Positions 36,491-45,428 of a DNA stretch of 64,000 nt are shown here, piece by piece. The DNA is taken from NCBI RefSeq assembly GCF_009208585.1, contig NZ_WFLN01000005.1, positions 207,470-271,469 of the forward strand, read 5' to 3'. The notes beneath the pieces are model-generated. The model saw only the letters and a program-made list of their open reading frames with translations, did no database searches and had not been told where the DNA came from. Source of the DNA: Fluviispira multicolorata. GTDB lineage: Bacteria; Bdellovibrionota_B; Oligoflexia; Silvanigrellales; Silvanigrellaceae. Position 1 is the stretch's first letter. Each line of letters begins with the position of its first letter. The translations under genes were made by a program, and so were the position numbers.

Positions 36491-36542
36491 GTATATATAA
36501 ATATATATTTTATTTTAAATAGAAAAATTTATTTTATGAAAT

Positions 36543-36570
36543 AAGAATAAAATTATTCTTTCTTTTTTTT
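36543..36570 (+). terminator. Weak rho-independent terminator after glsA
   Basis: An 8-bp AT-only stem AAGAATAA / TTATTCTT with a two-base loop is followed by TCTTTTTTTT. It overlaps the stop codon of the convergent receiver-TPR gene. The stem has little GC, so strength is doubtful. Confidence 0.4.
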
Positions 36571-37818
36571 CTCGAGCTTTGAACTATATTCCTCTTCAAA
36601 TTTTGCCACACCTTTCGCTTGCAACTCTAAAAGTAATTTTTTTTCAGGAATTAAGTCAAATTCATCCGATGCAAGTGCTTCTTGAAAGTAGTTACTTGCA
36701 TCTTTAATTTCACCTTTTTTAAAATAGGCAAGTCCGAGATTAAAATTAATATGTCCTCTATATTTTTGAAAATATTGCATAGCATTTTTATAAAATGAAA
36801 TTGCTTCATCATATTTATGTTGTTTTACTAAAGAAACACCTTTGTTATTGTAAAAACTTGCTAAATGTTTGCTTTCAAAATCACCTTGAATTTTATCAAA
36901 AAAGGATTTCGCAACTTCGTGTTTTCCTGCTACTGAATTTACTTTACCAAGTCCCATCAAAGCATCTGTGTCTTTGGGGTGTAATTCTATTACTTCATGA
37001 AACTTTTCTTCAGCCATATAATTTTTATTAAGCCCCAAAAGAGCTTCTCCTGCCATGCATTTGTGAGAGAGGTTTTTTGAGCTTTTGGCTTCAAGGCGTT
37101 CAAAAATCATAAGAGCTTCTTCAAAACGACCCGCAAAGCAGAGAGCTTTTCCCAGTGAGCTCATAGCTTTTAAGGTTAACATTGCATTGTTTTTTGAATC
37201 ATCTTTTATGTGACTCTGAAAAAAATCAATGGCTTCTCCATACTGATTTTTTAACATATGAATTTCCCCACCCAAATAAAAAAAGCGAGGATTTGTATTA
37301 ATTTCTTCAGCCACTTGAGCATCTTGCATTATTTCATTACACAATGCTAAGTTTTCAGTATGAATTGCGTGCTCTAAATTCTTTAGTTTTTTATGAACAG
37401 CAGATAATGAAATATAGCTATTTCTGATTTCTTCCATTTTTAGCATGAAAGATTTTCCATTAATTATTTTTGGAAATGTATGATATATATCAAGCTCTGC
37501 AATTAGAAAATTATCATCATCAGTTAATATTTGTGAATAAACTATAAAATCTATGTGATCAAAACTTGGGTTTTGTCTGACTTGCTGTGCAAATATATTA
37601 CCAGGAACTTCTTTCATTTTCCAATCAAAAAGAATAAAATGAATTTCATGAGATTCGGCTTCTAAAATTTCAAAAGCAATTAAAGTGTTTGCGGCAGTTG
37701 TTGCTGTAAATAGAGGACTTGCTTTTAGAAATCCAGAAAAGAAAGATCTTGATTCTCTTTTTTCATCGACTAATAGAATGCGAATAGCATCTTTTTTTTC
37801 GACTTGTTCATTTTCCAT
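36553..37818 (-). CDS. Response-regulator receiver with TPR repeats
   Basis: A 421-residue protein. The start at 37818 has GGGGAG 6 bases upstream; a longer GTG start at 37836 lacks one. The receiver domain (about 12-130) has ILLVDEKRESR and acceptor Asp in ILFDWKMKEVPG. From about 150 to 400 there are several TPR motifs, for example SLGKALCFAGRFEEALMIFE, ALMGLGKVNSVAGKHEVAKS, YNNKGVSLVKQHKYDEAISF and INFNLGLAYFKKGEIKDASN. It probably turns phosphorylation into a protein interaction rather than DNA binding. No kinase is adjacent. Confidence 0.8.
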   Translation of the reverse strand: MENEQVEKKDAIRILLVDEKRESRSFFSGFLKASPLFTATTAANTLIAFEILEAESHEIHFILFDWKMKEVPGNIFAQQVRQNPSFDHIDFIVYSQILTDDDNFLIAELDIYHTFPKIINGKSFMLKMEEIRNSYISLSAVHKKLKNLEHAIHTENLALCNEIMQDAQVAEEINTNPRFFYLGGEIHMLKNQYGEAIDFFQSHIKDDSKNNAMLTLKAMSSLGKALCFAGRFEEALMIFERLEAKSSKNLSHKCMAGEALLGLNKNYMAEEKFHEVIELHPKDTDALMGLGKVNSVAGKHEVAKSFFDKIQGDFESKHLASFYNNKGVSLVKQHKYDEAISFYKNAMQYFQKYRGHINFNLGLAYFKKGEIKDASNYFQEALASDEFDLIPEKKLLLELQAKGVAKFEEEYSSKLEKKKKE

Positions 37819-37936
37819 GGATGACTCCCCAATCACAGTGTGTTTAAATTATAGCAAAGTTAAACTTGGATTGAGTCGGGTGTTCACTGAATCATGACAT
37901 TGAAGAAATAATGCTTTTTAAGTTTTAAAATATTAT

Positions 37937-38229
37937 GGTGTGTTCTCAAATACTGAAGAAGACTTGATTTTTTGTCAGTTTCTCGCAAAACTTGAATTAC
38001 CATATCTAAAATAAATATGGTTACAGATTCTCATGGAAATCCTATTGATTTTATTTTAAGCGCAGGACAAGCTCACGACAGTAAAGTTGCAAATCAACTT
38101 ATCGAAAGAAACAATGCAGAAAATTTAATTTTAGATCGTGCAGTAATAATTAAAAAGTAAAAATAATTTTGCCTGAATGATTTACATGGGATGTTTCACC
38201 ATTTATGGAAAAATTTGAGAATGCACCCC
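37937..38229 (+). mobile_element. Remnant of an IS5-family insertion sequence with terminal inverted repeats
   Basis: A span of about 290 bases is bounded by GGTGTGTTCTCAAAT (37937-37951) and, inverted, GGTGCATTCTCAAAT (38213-38227), matching at 13 of 15 positions. Inside is a transposase fragment of the IS5 family. The element is far too short to be active (about 850-1200 bases is usual), so it is an internally deleted remnant. No target duplication is obvious. Confidence 0.65.
37996..38160 (+). pseudogene. IS5-family transposase fragment
   Basis: The frame reads KINMVTDSHGNPIDFILSAG, then QAHDSKVANQLIERNNAENL and ILDRAVIIKK before TAA. This matches the central block of IS5-family DDE transposases (V.D..GNP..F.LT.GQ.HD...A..LL...A...I.D+.YD). 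The first Asp region of the DDE domain is present, while the N- and C-terminal parts are missing. It lies within an inverted-repeat-bounded remnant. Confidence 0.75.
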
Positions 38230-38343
38230 AATAGAATTGACATATATGTTTTAAAAAAATACATAAATTACTCTGTTATTCTAGTATAACAGCACAAATC
38301 CTCTGCAAATTTTTTTGCTAATATAGTAAAATAAGGAGTTATT

Positions 38344-38958
38344 ATGAAAATATTAAAATTATCTTATATTTTATCAACAGTGTTTTTTTGTTCCTACTTA
38401 AATCTGGTATATGCTAATGAAAACAAATATATATCTCCCTTTAAAGATAAAATAGGACAAGCTTTTGAAGGAGGAAAATGGTATGATGTTAGAGATTCAA
38501 AAAAAGAGAGCTTAGACTCCATTGAAGGAGCTGGAGACTTTATTAAGGTAGAAAATAATCTTTATACTTATAATGATTATCTAATAAATATTGATAAAAA
38601 ATTTATTACTACAAATTTTACTGGAGGAAATGAAGGACAAGGATCTTTTAGAATACCATACTACTGCACAGTTAGAGAAAAATGTTATTATAATATATTT
38701 GGTTTCATATGTAATAATTCATCTGATTGGCAAACATCAGGAACTGTCACCGGATCCTTTAAAGTTAGTAAAGATGCCAATTTTCAAAAACATATTCTTT
38801 CTATAAACAAATCAGGAGGTGAATATCCTCCAATTCATGACTCAGGTGATAGTCAAGGCTGTAGCAATACAGTTATAAAATATATAAATGAAATTGATAA
38901 TTTTGAAGTACAACCATGGCAGAAACCAATCAGTATTGATGGACTTGAATTAGATTGA
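38344..38958 (+). CDS. Small secreted protein of unknown function
   Basis: A 204-residue protein with a signal peptide (about 1-24, ending LVYANE). The mature part has five cysteines (YYCTVREKCYYNIFGFICNN, then QGCSN), which could make disulfides, and a Gly-rich beta-like middle (FTGGNEGQGSFRIPYY, GTVTGSFKVS). I do not recognise the family. TAAGGAG precedes the ATG. It follows an IS remnant and sits in an accessory patch with another small secreted unknown. Confidence 0.6.
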   Translation: MKILKLSYILSTVFFCSYLNLVYANENKYISPFKDKIGQAFEGGKWYDVRDSKKESLDSIEGAGDFIKVENNLYTYNDYLINIDKKFITTNFTGGNEGQGSFRIPYYCTVREKCYYNIFGFICNNSSDWQTSGTVTGSFKVSKDANFQKHILSINKSGGEYPPIHDSGDSQGCSNTVIKYINEIDNFEVQPWQKPISIDGLELD

Positions 38959-39047
38959 TTTTAAAATTTCTTTTCTAAGATAAAGAACAGTATAGCATAT
39001 AACGGCACGCACTTATCGGAACATGGGTGTACAATAAGAGCGTGTCA

Positions 39048-39506
39048 TTATTTGGTACAATTATTTCTTAAAAAATTATTTGCAGTAATTAAAGCTCTTC
39101 TTAAAAAACTTTCATTTGCAATGGTTGCAAAATTAATTCCAAACTTTTGCTTATAAAAACAATTATATTCTCTTATTGACTCAGGAGTATTTATGCTTTT
39201 TAGTTCATCTAATTTATTTTCTAATGCAGAAACTGTGTAGTTATAAAGATCTTGAGTGTTTTCTATAGTATTGTAACTATTAAAGATTGATATTTCAATT
39301 CTATTATTTATACATTTTTGAAGAAGGACTTCTGAAGTCACTGTTCTAACCTCATAAGTTCGTAGAATTTCCATATTTCTTTGATTACTTGCATGGCATT
39401 CCTGTTCTATTCGATTCCTTTCATTAATACTTATTTCTTGTGAAAAAGAATTCGCAACAAACAATATTGGAGCTATAAGTATTGTGATTTTTATTAATTT
39501 TATCAT
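39048..39506 (-). CDS. Small secreted helical protein of unknown function
   Basis: A 152-residue protein with a signal peptide (about 1-22, ending NSFSQE) and a helical mature part with four cysteines (EQECHAS, LLQKCINN, EYNCFYK, RNNCTK). The spacing suggests two disulfides. The family is not recognised. It lies in the same accessory patch as the unknown at 38344 and converges with it. Confidence 0.55.
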   Translation of the reverse strand: MIKLIKITILIAPILFVANSFSQEISINERNRIEQECHASNQRNMEILRTYEVRTVTSEVLLQKCINNRIEISIFNSYNTIENTQDLYNYTVSALENKLDELKSINTPESIREYNCFYKQKFGINFATIANESFLRRALITANNFLRNNCTK

Positions 39507-39607
39507 AAATTACCTTTCGTAAGAATCCGATTTAAGAAGTCAGAATTGATAAATTATAAAAATATAATAAATTTGTAAAATATAATAGCTTACCAATCTA
39601 ATTTTTT

Positions 39608-41017
39608 TTATTTATGAATAGAATTTAAATCTGGCTTAAGGTGAGGATCTGCTTGAGGCATGACGGCTTTAACTTCTGCCATATTTACCATTGGAAGGAA
39701 ACGGACAAAAAGGCAAAATAGATGGAAGAACAATGCTATTGAACCAATAAATAAAGAGATATCCCAAAATGATGGAATGAAATAGCCCCAAGATGATGGC
39801 AAAAATGTTCTACTTAATGTTGTTACTATAAGAACAAAACGCTCAAGCCACATTCCAATATTTATAAGAATTGCTGCTACAAATAGCCAAATAACATTGC
39901 TTCTCCATTTTTTAAACCAGAAGGTTTGTGGAATTGCAATATTGAGAATGACCATTGCCCAGTACGCCCAGCCATATGGACCGTTGATTCGGTTCCAATT
40001 CCAAAACTTTTCGTAAGGATTTCCGCTGTAAAAAATGGTGAAGAATTCGATGACATAAACATAACCCATAATAATACTTGTGAATAATATAAATTTTGCG
40101 CATATGTCGATATGTCTATCTGTTACGAGATCTTTAAAATTAAAGATTGAACGGACCATAATTAATAAATTTAAGCATAAGCAAAAGCCAGAAAAAATTG
40201 CACCTGCAATGAAATAGGGTGGAAATATTGTTGCATGCCAACCAGGTAAAATTGAAGTCGCAAAGTCTAAAGATACAATTCCAGCTGTTGAAAAGACGGC
40301 TGGAGTTGCAATACCAGCAAGCAATATACAAGCTCTTTCATAATTTACCCATTGACGCGCAGAACCGCGCCAGCCAAGAGCAAAAAAACCATATGCAAGA
40401 CGTCCTATTTTTGATTTGGCTTGGTCACGCAATGTGCCTAAATCAGGGATCATTCCAACATACCAAAAAATGACACCAATGCTGAGATAGGTGTTCACTG
40501 CAAAAACGTCCCATTCGAGAGGGCTTTTAAAGTTTGTCCACATTTCCATTTGGTTAGGAAGAGGAAAGAGCCAATATGCAAACCAAGGCCGTCCAATATG
40601 AACTGCTGGGAAAATAGCAGCCGCCATTACAGCAAAGATTGTCATACCTTCAGCAATTCGATTGATAGAGGTGCGCCATTTTTGTCTAAAAAGTAGTAAA
40701 ATTGCAGCAATAAGAGTACCAGCATGTGCAATTTCAATCCAAAACACAAAGTTTGTGATATCCCATGCCCAATCGACTCGGTTATTGTTCCCCCAAACAC
40801 CAATCCCTTCCCAGAAAAGATATGCAAGGGATATAAGAAGAAGTCCAACTCCCAGTCCTGAAAGTCCAAAAACTATATACCAACCTGGACCCGCTTTGCG
40901 GCCTGCGAGAGTGGCAACAGATTGTGTTACCGTATGAAAAGATGCATCTTTTCCTGTAACAAGGAGAGGACGACTGTCGACGGGATCGCGTCCTTTTAGT
41001 TCAACCGAATGTTCCAT
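39608..41017 (-). CDS. actC: NrfD/PsrC-type membrane subunit, ActC-like (alternative complex III)
   Basis: A 469-residue protein with about 10 membrane helices. Diagnostic text includes GPGWYIVFGLSGLGVGLLLI, ITNFVFWIEIAHAGTLIAAI, RIAEGMTIFAVMAAAIFPAV, HIGRPWFAYWLFPLPNQMEM and GMWLERFVLIVTTLSR. ActC is the quinol-oxidising membrane subunit of alternative complex III, which passes electrons to cytochrome c or an oxidase. Such genes normally sit in an actABCDEF cluster. Here the flanking genes are a small secreted unknown and holA, so it is an orphan, or the complex is dispersed. Confidence 0.85.
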   Translation of the reverse strand: MEHSVELKGRDPVDSRPLLVTGKDASFHTVTQSVATLAGRKAGPGWYIVFGLSGLGVGLLLISLAYLFWEGIGVWGNNNRVDWAWDITNFVFWIEIAHAGTLIAAILLLFRQKWRTSINRIAEGMTIFAVMAAAIFPAVHIGRPWFAYWLFPLPNQMEMWTNFKSPLEWDVFAVNTYLSIGVIFWYVGMIPDLGTLRDQAKSKIGRLAYGFFALGWRGSARQWVNYERACILLAGIATPAVFSTAGIVSLDFATSILPGWHATIFPPYFIAGAIFSGFCLCLNLLIMVRSIFNFKDLVTDRHIDICAKFILFTSIIMGYVYVIEFFTIFYSGNPYEKFWNWNRINGPYGWAYWAMVILNIAIPQTFWFKKWRSNVIWLFVAAILINIGMWLERFVLIVTTLSRTFLPSSWGYFIPSFWDISLFIGSIALFFHLFCLFVRFLPMVNMAEVKAVMPQADPHLKPDLNSIHK

Positions 41018-41208
41018 GGTTCACCTGTGATGGATAATAGGTCATAAAGTAAAAAACCAATTGTGGTTTAACGAATTTGTACTTCGTGATCAAGTATACG
41101 GTAAAAATTATTAAAAAAATACTTCACATTGTTTCATCTACAAATTATTGTCGCGTGTGCAGCAAAATGATTTGATTTTGCATTATCAACACGAATTTAA
41201 AGGTATGT

Positions 41209-42189
41209 ATGCAACGTATTGACGCTTCAAAACTTATTTCATTGCTTTTTGCAACTGAAAAGTCGGCTGAGATCAAATTTGTACTTGCTGAAAATCCAAT
41301 TTTTAAAAGAATTATTGAAAATAAAGTTCACTTAGAAGTTGGCAATAGCCCACAGCGCTTTATTGGAAAAAACGCAATTATTGAGTTCATTGAATATATT
41401 GCCACTGGAAGTTTATTTTCTGCCCCACAAAAAAGCATTGTTGAAATGCCTGAAAAATTAACAGCAAAGCAGTGGAATGAAGAAAAAGAATTATTAAATA
41501 GAATTCCGACACCGTTAGAAACCTCGGCGTATTTTTTTGCTCCCACATCCTATCGTAATATATTAAAAGAAACTGATTTTAAAAGTTTGGGATCAGTTTA
41601 TTTATGCTATGAGCCTAATGAAACAGATTTGTTTCGTTGTGTAGAAATACTTTTGTTACGTTATTCTTCCCTTGCAAAAAAAAGTAGAACTGAAATAGCT
41701 GAGCTCTGTTGTTATGCACTCGAGTGTTACTCTGGAGATCTTGTCTCTTGTGATATGCATTTTGCACGTATGGAAAATGCAGGCTTAAATTTCAATGCTG
41801 CATTAGCTGGAAATCCTGAAGTAAATGGATTTCATGTGGCCGATGCATTGTCACGTGGTGATAGACATTTAATTGAACTTAGACTCTCACAATGTGAATC
41901 TTGTGGTGAAGAGGCTGCGAGTGTTTTTATGGCATTGGTTTATTTTATAAAACAAGTTTGCTTTATGCATGCAGCACTCGAAGAAACAAAAGATATGCGC
42001 AGTGCATTTGATAAAGCTCGTATACCATTTCCATCGCAAGGAAGAGTACAAAGAGCTTTACAGGTGCTGACAAAAGAAAAAATAGGACATTTTTTTATTG
42101 CTGCACCTCAAATAGAAATGCAGCTCAGATATCAAAAAAATGCACACAAATGGCTGGCATCTGAGCTGATTTATTTTATTTCAAATTAA
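41209..42189 (+). CDS. holA: Divergent DNA polymerase III delta subunit
   Basis: A 326-residue protein, the usual HolA size. The N-terminal part has IEYIATGSLFSAPQKSIVEM and LLNRIPTPLETSAYFF, like the delta domain I pattern with SLF...+.+V.+. The middle has AELCCYALECYSGDLVSCDM. The C-terminal collar domain is the clearest: FHVADALSRGDRHLIELRLS, VFMALVYFIKQVCFMHAALE, and FPSQGRVQRALQVL. Delta opens the sliding clamp. The P-loop is absent, as expected for delta. It overlaps the convergent permease gene by 14 bases. The match is by pattern, not strong identity. Confidence 0.65.
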   Translation: MQRIDASKLISLLFATEKSAEIKFVLAENPIFKRIIENKVHLEVGNSPQRFIGKNAIIEFIEYIATGSLFSAPQKSIVEMPEKLTAKQWNEEKELLNRIPTPLETSAYFFAPTSYRNILKETDFKSLGSVYLCYEPNETDLFRCVEILLLRYSSLAKKSRTEIAELCCYALECYSGDLVSCDMHFARMENAGLNFNAALAGNPEVNGFHVADALSRGDRHLIELRLSQCESCGEEAASVFMALVYFIKQVCFMHAALEETKDMRSAFDKARIPFPSQGRVQRALQVLTKEKIGHFFIAAPQIEMQLRYQKNAHKWLASELIYFISN

Positions 42190-43756
42190 ATTCTTTAATA
42201 TTTTCTAGTACTTTTTCTTTACTTAAAGAATTATAACAAGCAAAATAAAATATTATTATACTAAAGAGAACTGCAACTAAGTTTCCTTCGAGCGTAGAAA
42301 ATTTTTGAATTCCACTGCCAAAACCAGAAAAATAATTAATAATTGTAAAGCCAATAATATAAATAATCATCCACAACGAAGACTTAAAGTTATATTTATT
42401 AAATGACTTTTTACCTTCTTTGTATTTCAGTAAAGAAAATACAATGGCGAATAAAGTTATAATTGTTGAAAGTTTAAGTAGAACAATATAGCCAATCCAG
42501 TGCATCATGAGGCCGCAAATACAAAAGGCTATAAGCGACATAACGTGATAAAATGGAAGTTTAAATGGTCTTTTTGCATTAGGGTATTTATCTCTTAAAA
42601 CCATAAGTGCAATAGGAGTCACTGATAACGTTAAAACGAAAGAAGATGTTAAAAATGTAACCATTTCTTTCCAGCCAGGAAATGGAAAAATAAGTATAAG
42701 ACCAACAAAGAAACAAACCCATAAAGAAGTTTCAGGCGAGCCATTCTTGTTTAACTTTGTCATTGATTTTGGAGCAGCTCCAATACTTCCTAGTGTGTGT
42801 AGAACACGGGAAGTTGTAGAAGTCATCATGAGTCCAGAACCAAATGGAGAAACAACAGCATCGATATAAAGTAAACTACAAAGAAGTGTAAAGCCACCAG
42901 CAAGAGCAAGTCCTGCAAAAGGTCCCATGTCACCAGTGAAGCTTAATTTACTCCAGCCTTCGGATAAATATTCAGATGGAATGGCAACAATAAATGCAAA
43001 TTGAATAATAACATATAATAAAGTTACAATAAAAATTGAAAGCAAAGCAGCTAAAGGAATATTTCTTTGAGGATTTTTAGTTTCTCCAGCTAAAATAATA
43101 CCAGACTGAAAGCCGCCAAACGCAAAAATAATCCCTCCAATTGACAAACTTGCAAATATACCTTGCATGCCATTAGGTGCAAAACCATGAAAATGATTAA
43201 TATTTGAAAATTCGCTACTTGTGCTGAAGATAAAAGCCATTGCAATAGCTAAAGGAACAAATAATTTCCAGACTGTTGCTAAAGAATTTGTTCGAGTTAA
43301 AAATTTAACACTAAATCGATTTATAAATACAATAATAAATAATACAATTACCGAAGAAAAATAACCTATGGTCGATAATTCGGGTTTTCCATTTGTGCGA
43401 ATTACAAGTTCAGGAAAATAATTGCTTGCATATTGAATAACAGCTAAGGATTCTATTGGTGAAATTGTTACAAAGCAAAGAAAATAAATCCATCCTGTTA
43501 AAATACCCGAAAATTTACCATGTGTGAAAAAGGGATAGCTTGTAAGGCCTCCCATTATAGGAAACATAGATGATAGTTCTGCAAATGTAAGAACAATAAA
43601 AACAAAACAAAATCCACCTAAAAGCCAGGATGTGATGGATGCAGGTCCAGCCATTTGTGCTGCATACATAGGCCCAAAAAGCCATCCAGAGCCAACCATA
43701 CTTCCCACGGAAGCTAAGGTGACTCCAATCAATCCAACATTTCTTTTAGGTAACAC
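42176..43756 (-). CDS. APC-family amino acid permease
   Basis: A 526-residue protein of about 12-14 helices. The N-terminus GLIGVTLASVGSMVGSGWLF is the APC glycine-rich first helix, followed by ITSWLLGGFCFVFIVLTFAE and the GGLTSYPFF loop. Later GFQSGIILAGETKNPQRNIP is a typical APC motif. It imports amino acids or polyamines, but the substrate cannot be told. The start is GTG at 43756 with TAGGAGCG 6 bases upstream. Proline dehydrogenase lies about 215 bases upstream on the same strand and may indicate amino acid catabolism. Confidence 0.82.
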   Translation of the reverse strand: MLPKRNVGLIGVTLASVGSMVGSGWLFGPMYAAQMAGPASITSWLLGGFCFVFIVLTFAELSSMFPIMGGLTSYPFFTHGKFSGILTGWIYFLCFVTISPIESLAVIQYASNYFPELVIRTNGKPELSTIGYFSSVIVLFIIVFINRFSVKFLTRTNSLATVWKLFVPLAIAMAFIFSTSSEFSNINHFHGFAPNGMQGIFASLSIGGIIFAFGGFQSGIILAGETKNPQRNIPLAALLSIFIVTLLYVIIQFAFIVAIPSEYLSEGWSKLSFTGDMGPFAGLALAGGFTLLCSLLYIDAVVSPFGSGLMMTSTTSRVLHTLGSIGAAPKSMTKLNKNGSPETSLWVCFFVGLILIFPFPGWKEMVTFLTSSFVLTLSVTPIALMVLRDKYPNAKRPFKLPFYHVMSLIAFCICGLMMHWIGYIVLLKLSTIITLFAIVFSLLKYKEGKKSFNKYNFKSSLWMIIYIIGFTIINYFSGFGSGIQKFSTLEGNLVAVLFSIIIFYFACYNSLSKEKVLENIKEFNLK

Positions 43757-43971
43757 AGTTCGCTCCTATATGTAATGAAATTGTAATCTCTTGATTTGTG
43801 CTAATCAATTTAAGAGATTAATTTATTTGTATTATTTTTCTCTAAGCGGAAGAAAGAGAAAATCATATGTACTAATATACTAGTATGATTTATTGGTCAA
43901 GATATTTGCTCTGCAAAAACAATTAAATATAATAATGAGATAAAAAGGTGCAAATATTTAAATTATATTTT

Positions 43972-44820
43972 CTAAGATTTAAATAGATTTTTCAGAACAA
44001 AAAATACATTTTCTTTTCGTTCTGAAAGTCGTCGTGCATAATAAGCCTGCCATTGCACCCCATAAGGAACATACACAGTCATATTGTGACCTTTTTCTCT
44101 AATTCGTGACCATGTTTTTTCACGCATTCCATATAGCATTTGAAATTCGTATTTTTCATTAGGAATGTGATTTTTTTCAATGAAGTCCATGCAAAACTCA
44201 ATAATGTCATCATCATGAGATGCAATACAGACCCTTTGCCCTTGGGTTAGTAATTTCTGTATAAGTTTTTTATAATTTTCAACTATAATTGGCATTTTTT
44301 TAAGTGCTAGTTCGGCGGGCTCTTTATAGGCTCCTTTGCAAAGCCTTACCCTTCCATTGGCAGTTAAGACGCGCTCTATGTCAGCTTCAGTTCTTAATAA
44401 ATAAGCTTGTAAAACAATTTCAATATATTTGAATTCTTTAGCGGCTCTTTCGTAAATTGCAATTGTACGTTCAGTATATTGTGTGCCTTCCATATCAAGG
44501 GCAACCCGAATTTCGTAATGATCAGCAACTCGCATTATTTGAGAAAGGTTATTGTAACAAAAGTCAAAATCAATATCGAGTCCAAGCATTGTGAGTTTAA
44601 TTGAAACATAACAATTTAATTTTTTTTCAGAAATTTTTTTTAAAAGAATATCATATTCTTCTACAAATTTTATAGCTTGTTTTTGCTCAGTAATATTTTC
44701 GCCAAGAAGGTCTAAAGTTACGCAAATATTTTTCTCATTAAGCCGCTCAACAGTAGCAAAAGCTTCTTCAATATTTATTCCAGATACAAATTTTTTGGCA
44801 TAAAATGGAATTGAGCTCAT
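43972..44820 (-). CDS. Proline dehydrogenase (monofunctional)
   Basis: A 282-residue FAD enzyme that oxidises proline to pyrroline-5-carboxylate and feeds the quinone pool. Motifs are CVTLDLLGENIT, VSIKLTMLGLDIDF, VALDMEGTQYTERTI, GRVRLCKGAYKEPAEL, CIASHDDDII, FQMLYGMREKTW and PYGVQWQAYYARRLSERKEN. The last is the flavin-domain signature. It is a short single-function form, not the large PutA fusion. No pyrroline-5-carboxylate dehydrogenase is in the window. Confidence 0.9.
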   Translation of the reverse strand: MSSIPFYAKKFVSGINIEEAFATVERLNEKNICVTLDLLGENITEQKQAIKFVEEYDILLKKISEKKLNCYVSIKLTMLGLDIDFDFCYNNLSQIMRVADHYEIRVALDMEGTQYTERTIAIYERAAKEFKYIEIVLQAYLLRTEADIERVLTANGRVRLCKGAYKEPAELALKKMPIIVENYKKLIQKLLTQGQRVCIASHDDDIIEFCMDFIEKNHIPNEKYEFQMLYGMREKTWSRIREKGHNMTVYVPYGVQWQAYYARRLSERKENVFFVLKNLFKS

Positions 44821-44914
44821 AGGACAGTCCTCATTATGTAAAAAAGCAATTGTAAAAACTTCGGTCGATGTCTTTTTTACAATAAATTCTTAGAATGACA
44901 ACTGTTGGAGAGGA

Positions 44915-45157
44915 CTATTTTTGTGGTTTGTCTGAAATTTCTTTAATTTGAGAAATAAGATTGTTTATTCTTTGAACACTTTGTTTGATATTTTTAATTT
45001 TAATATTTAATAAGCTTTGTTCACAGATATTTTCATCTTTTAAAGCAAATATTTCTTTATTTTTAATTTCGAGCTTTTTCATTCTAAAATCATTTAGATT
45101 ATATATATTATTTGTAATGATTTGATTGTTTTTCATGATAAGAATTTGAGCTTTCAA
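44915..45157 (-). CDS. Small Lys/Asn-rich protein, start uncertain
   Basis: An 80-residue helical, charged protein from a TTG at 45157 with no good ribosome site. ATG at 45136 is an alternative. The frame stays open about 65 bases further upstream and would add a hydrophobic leader (GILSFLTITFISSCSIFLKA) that resembles a signal peptide with a possible lipobox cysteine. No ATG, GTG or TTG is available to start it. It may be an exported small protein with a non-standard start. Function unknown. Confidence 0.4.
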   Translation of the reverse strand: MKAQILIMKNNQIITNNIYNLNDFRMKKLEIKNKEIFALKDENICEQSLLNIKIKNIKQSVQRINNLISQIKEISDKPQK

Positions 45158-45227
45158 AAATATTGAACAGCTAGAGATAAAAGTTATTGTAAGAAAACTT
45201 AAAATACCTTTATGTCTAGCGGTTTAA

Positions 45228-45428
45228 TTATTTAATTCTATAACTTTTTATAACATTTTTATTTGCTTGTTCGCGCTCTTTACGCAATCTTTCTTGGTTT
45301 GCCTTATTACGTATTGCTTCTTTGGCAAAGTCAGATTTAGAAACATGCTCTTTGTCACTTTTAGCTACAGCTATACTACCGTTATCTTTGATTATTTTTC
45401 TGGAGAAGAAGTCAATTACATCACCCAT
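45228..45428 (-). CDS. Small charged protein of unknown function
   Basis: A 66-residue, highly charged, probably helical protein (VIDFFSRKIIKDNG, EAIRNKANQERLRKERE). GAGG lies 8 bases before the ATG. It precedes the small gene at 44915 on the same strand. No family recognised. Confidence 0.5.
   Translation of the reverse strand: MGDVIDFFSRKIIKDNGSIAVAKSDKEHVSKSDFAKEAIRNKANQERLRKEREQANKNVIKSYRIK

Noticed and set aside
39000..39050. GGCACGCACTTATCGG-like sequence between two unknown genes, thought to be an IS end
   Set aside because: No matching inverted partner was found nearby, so there is no support for an element.
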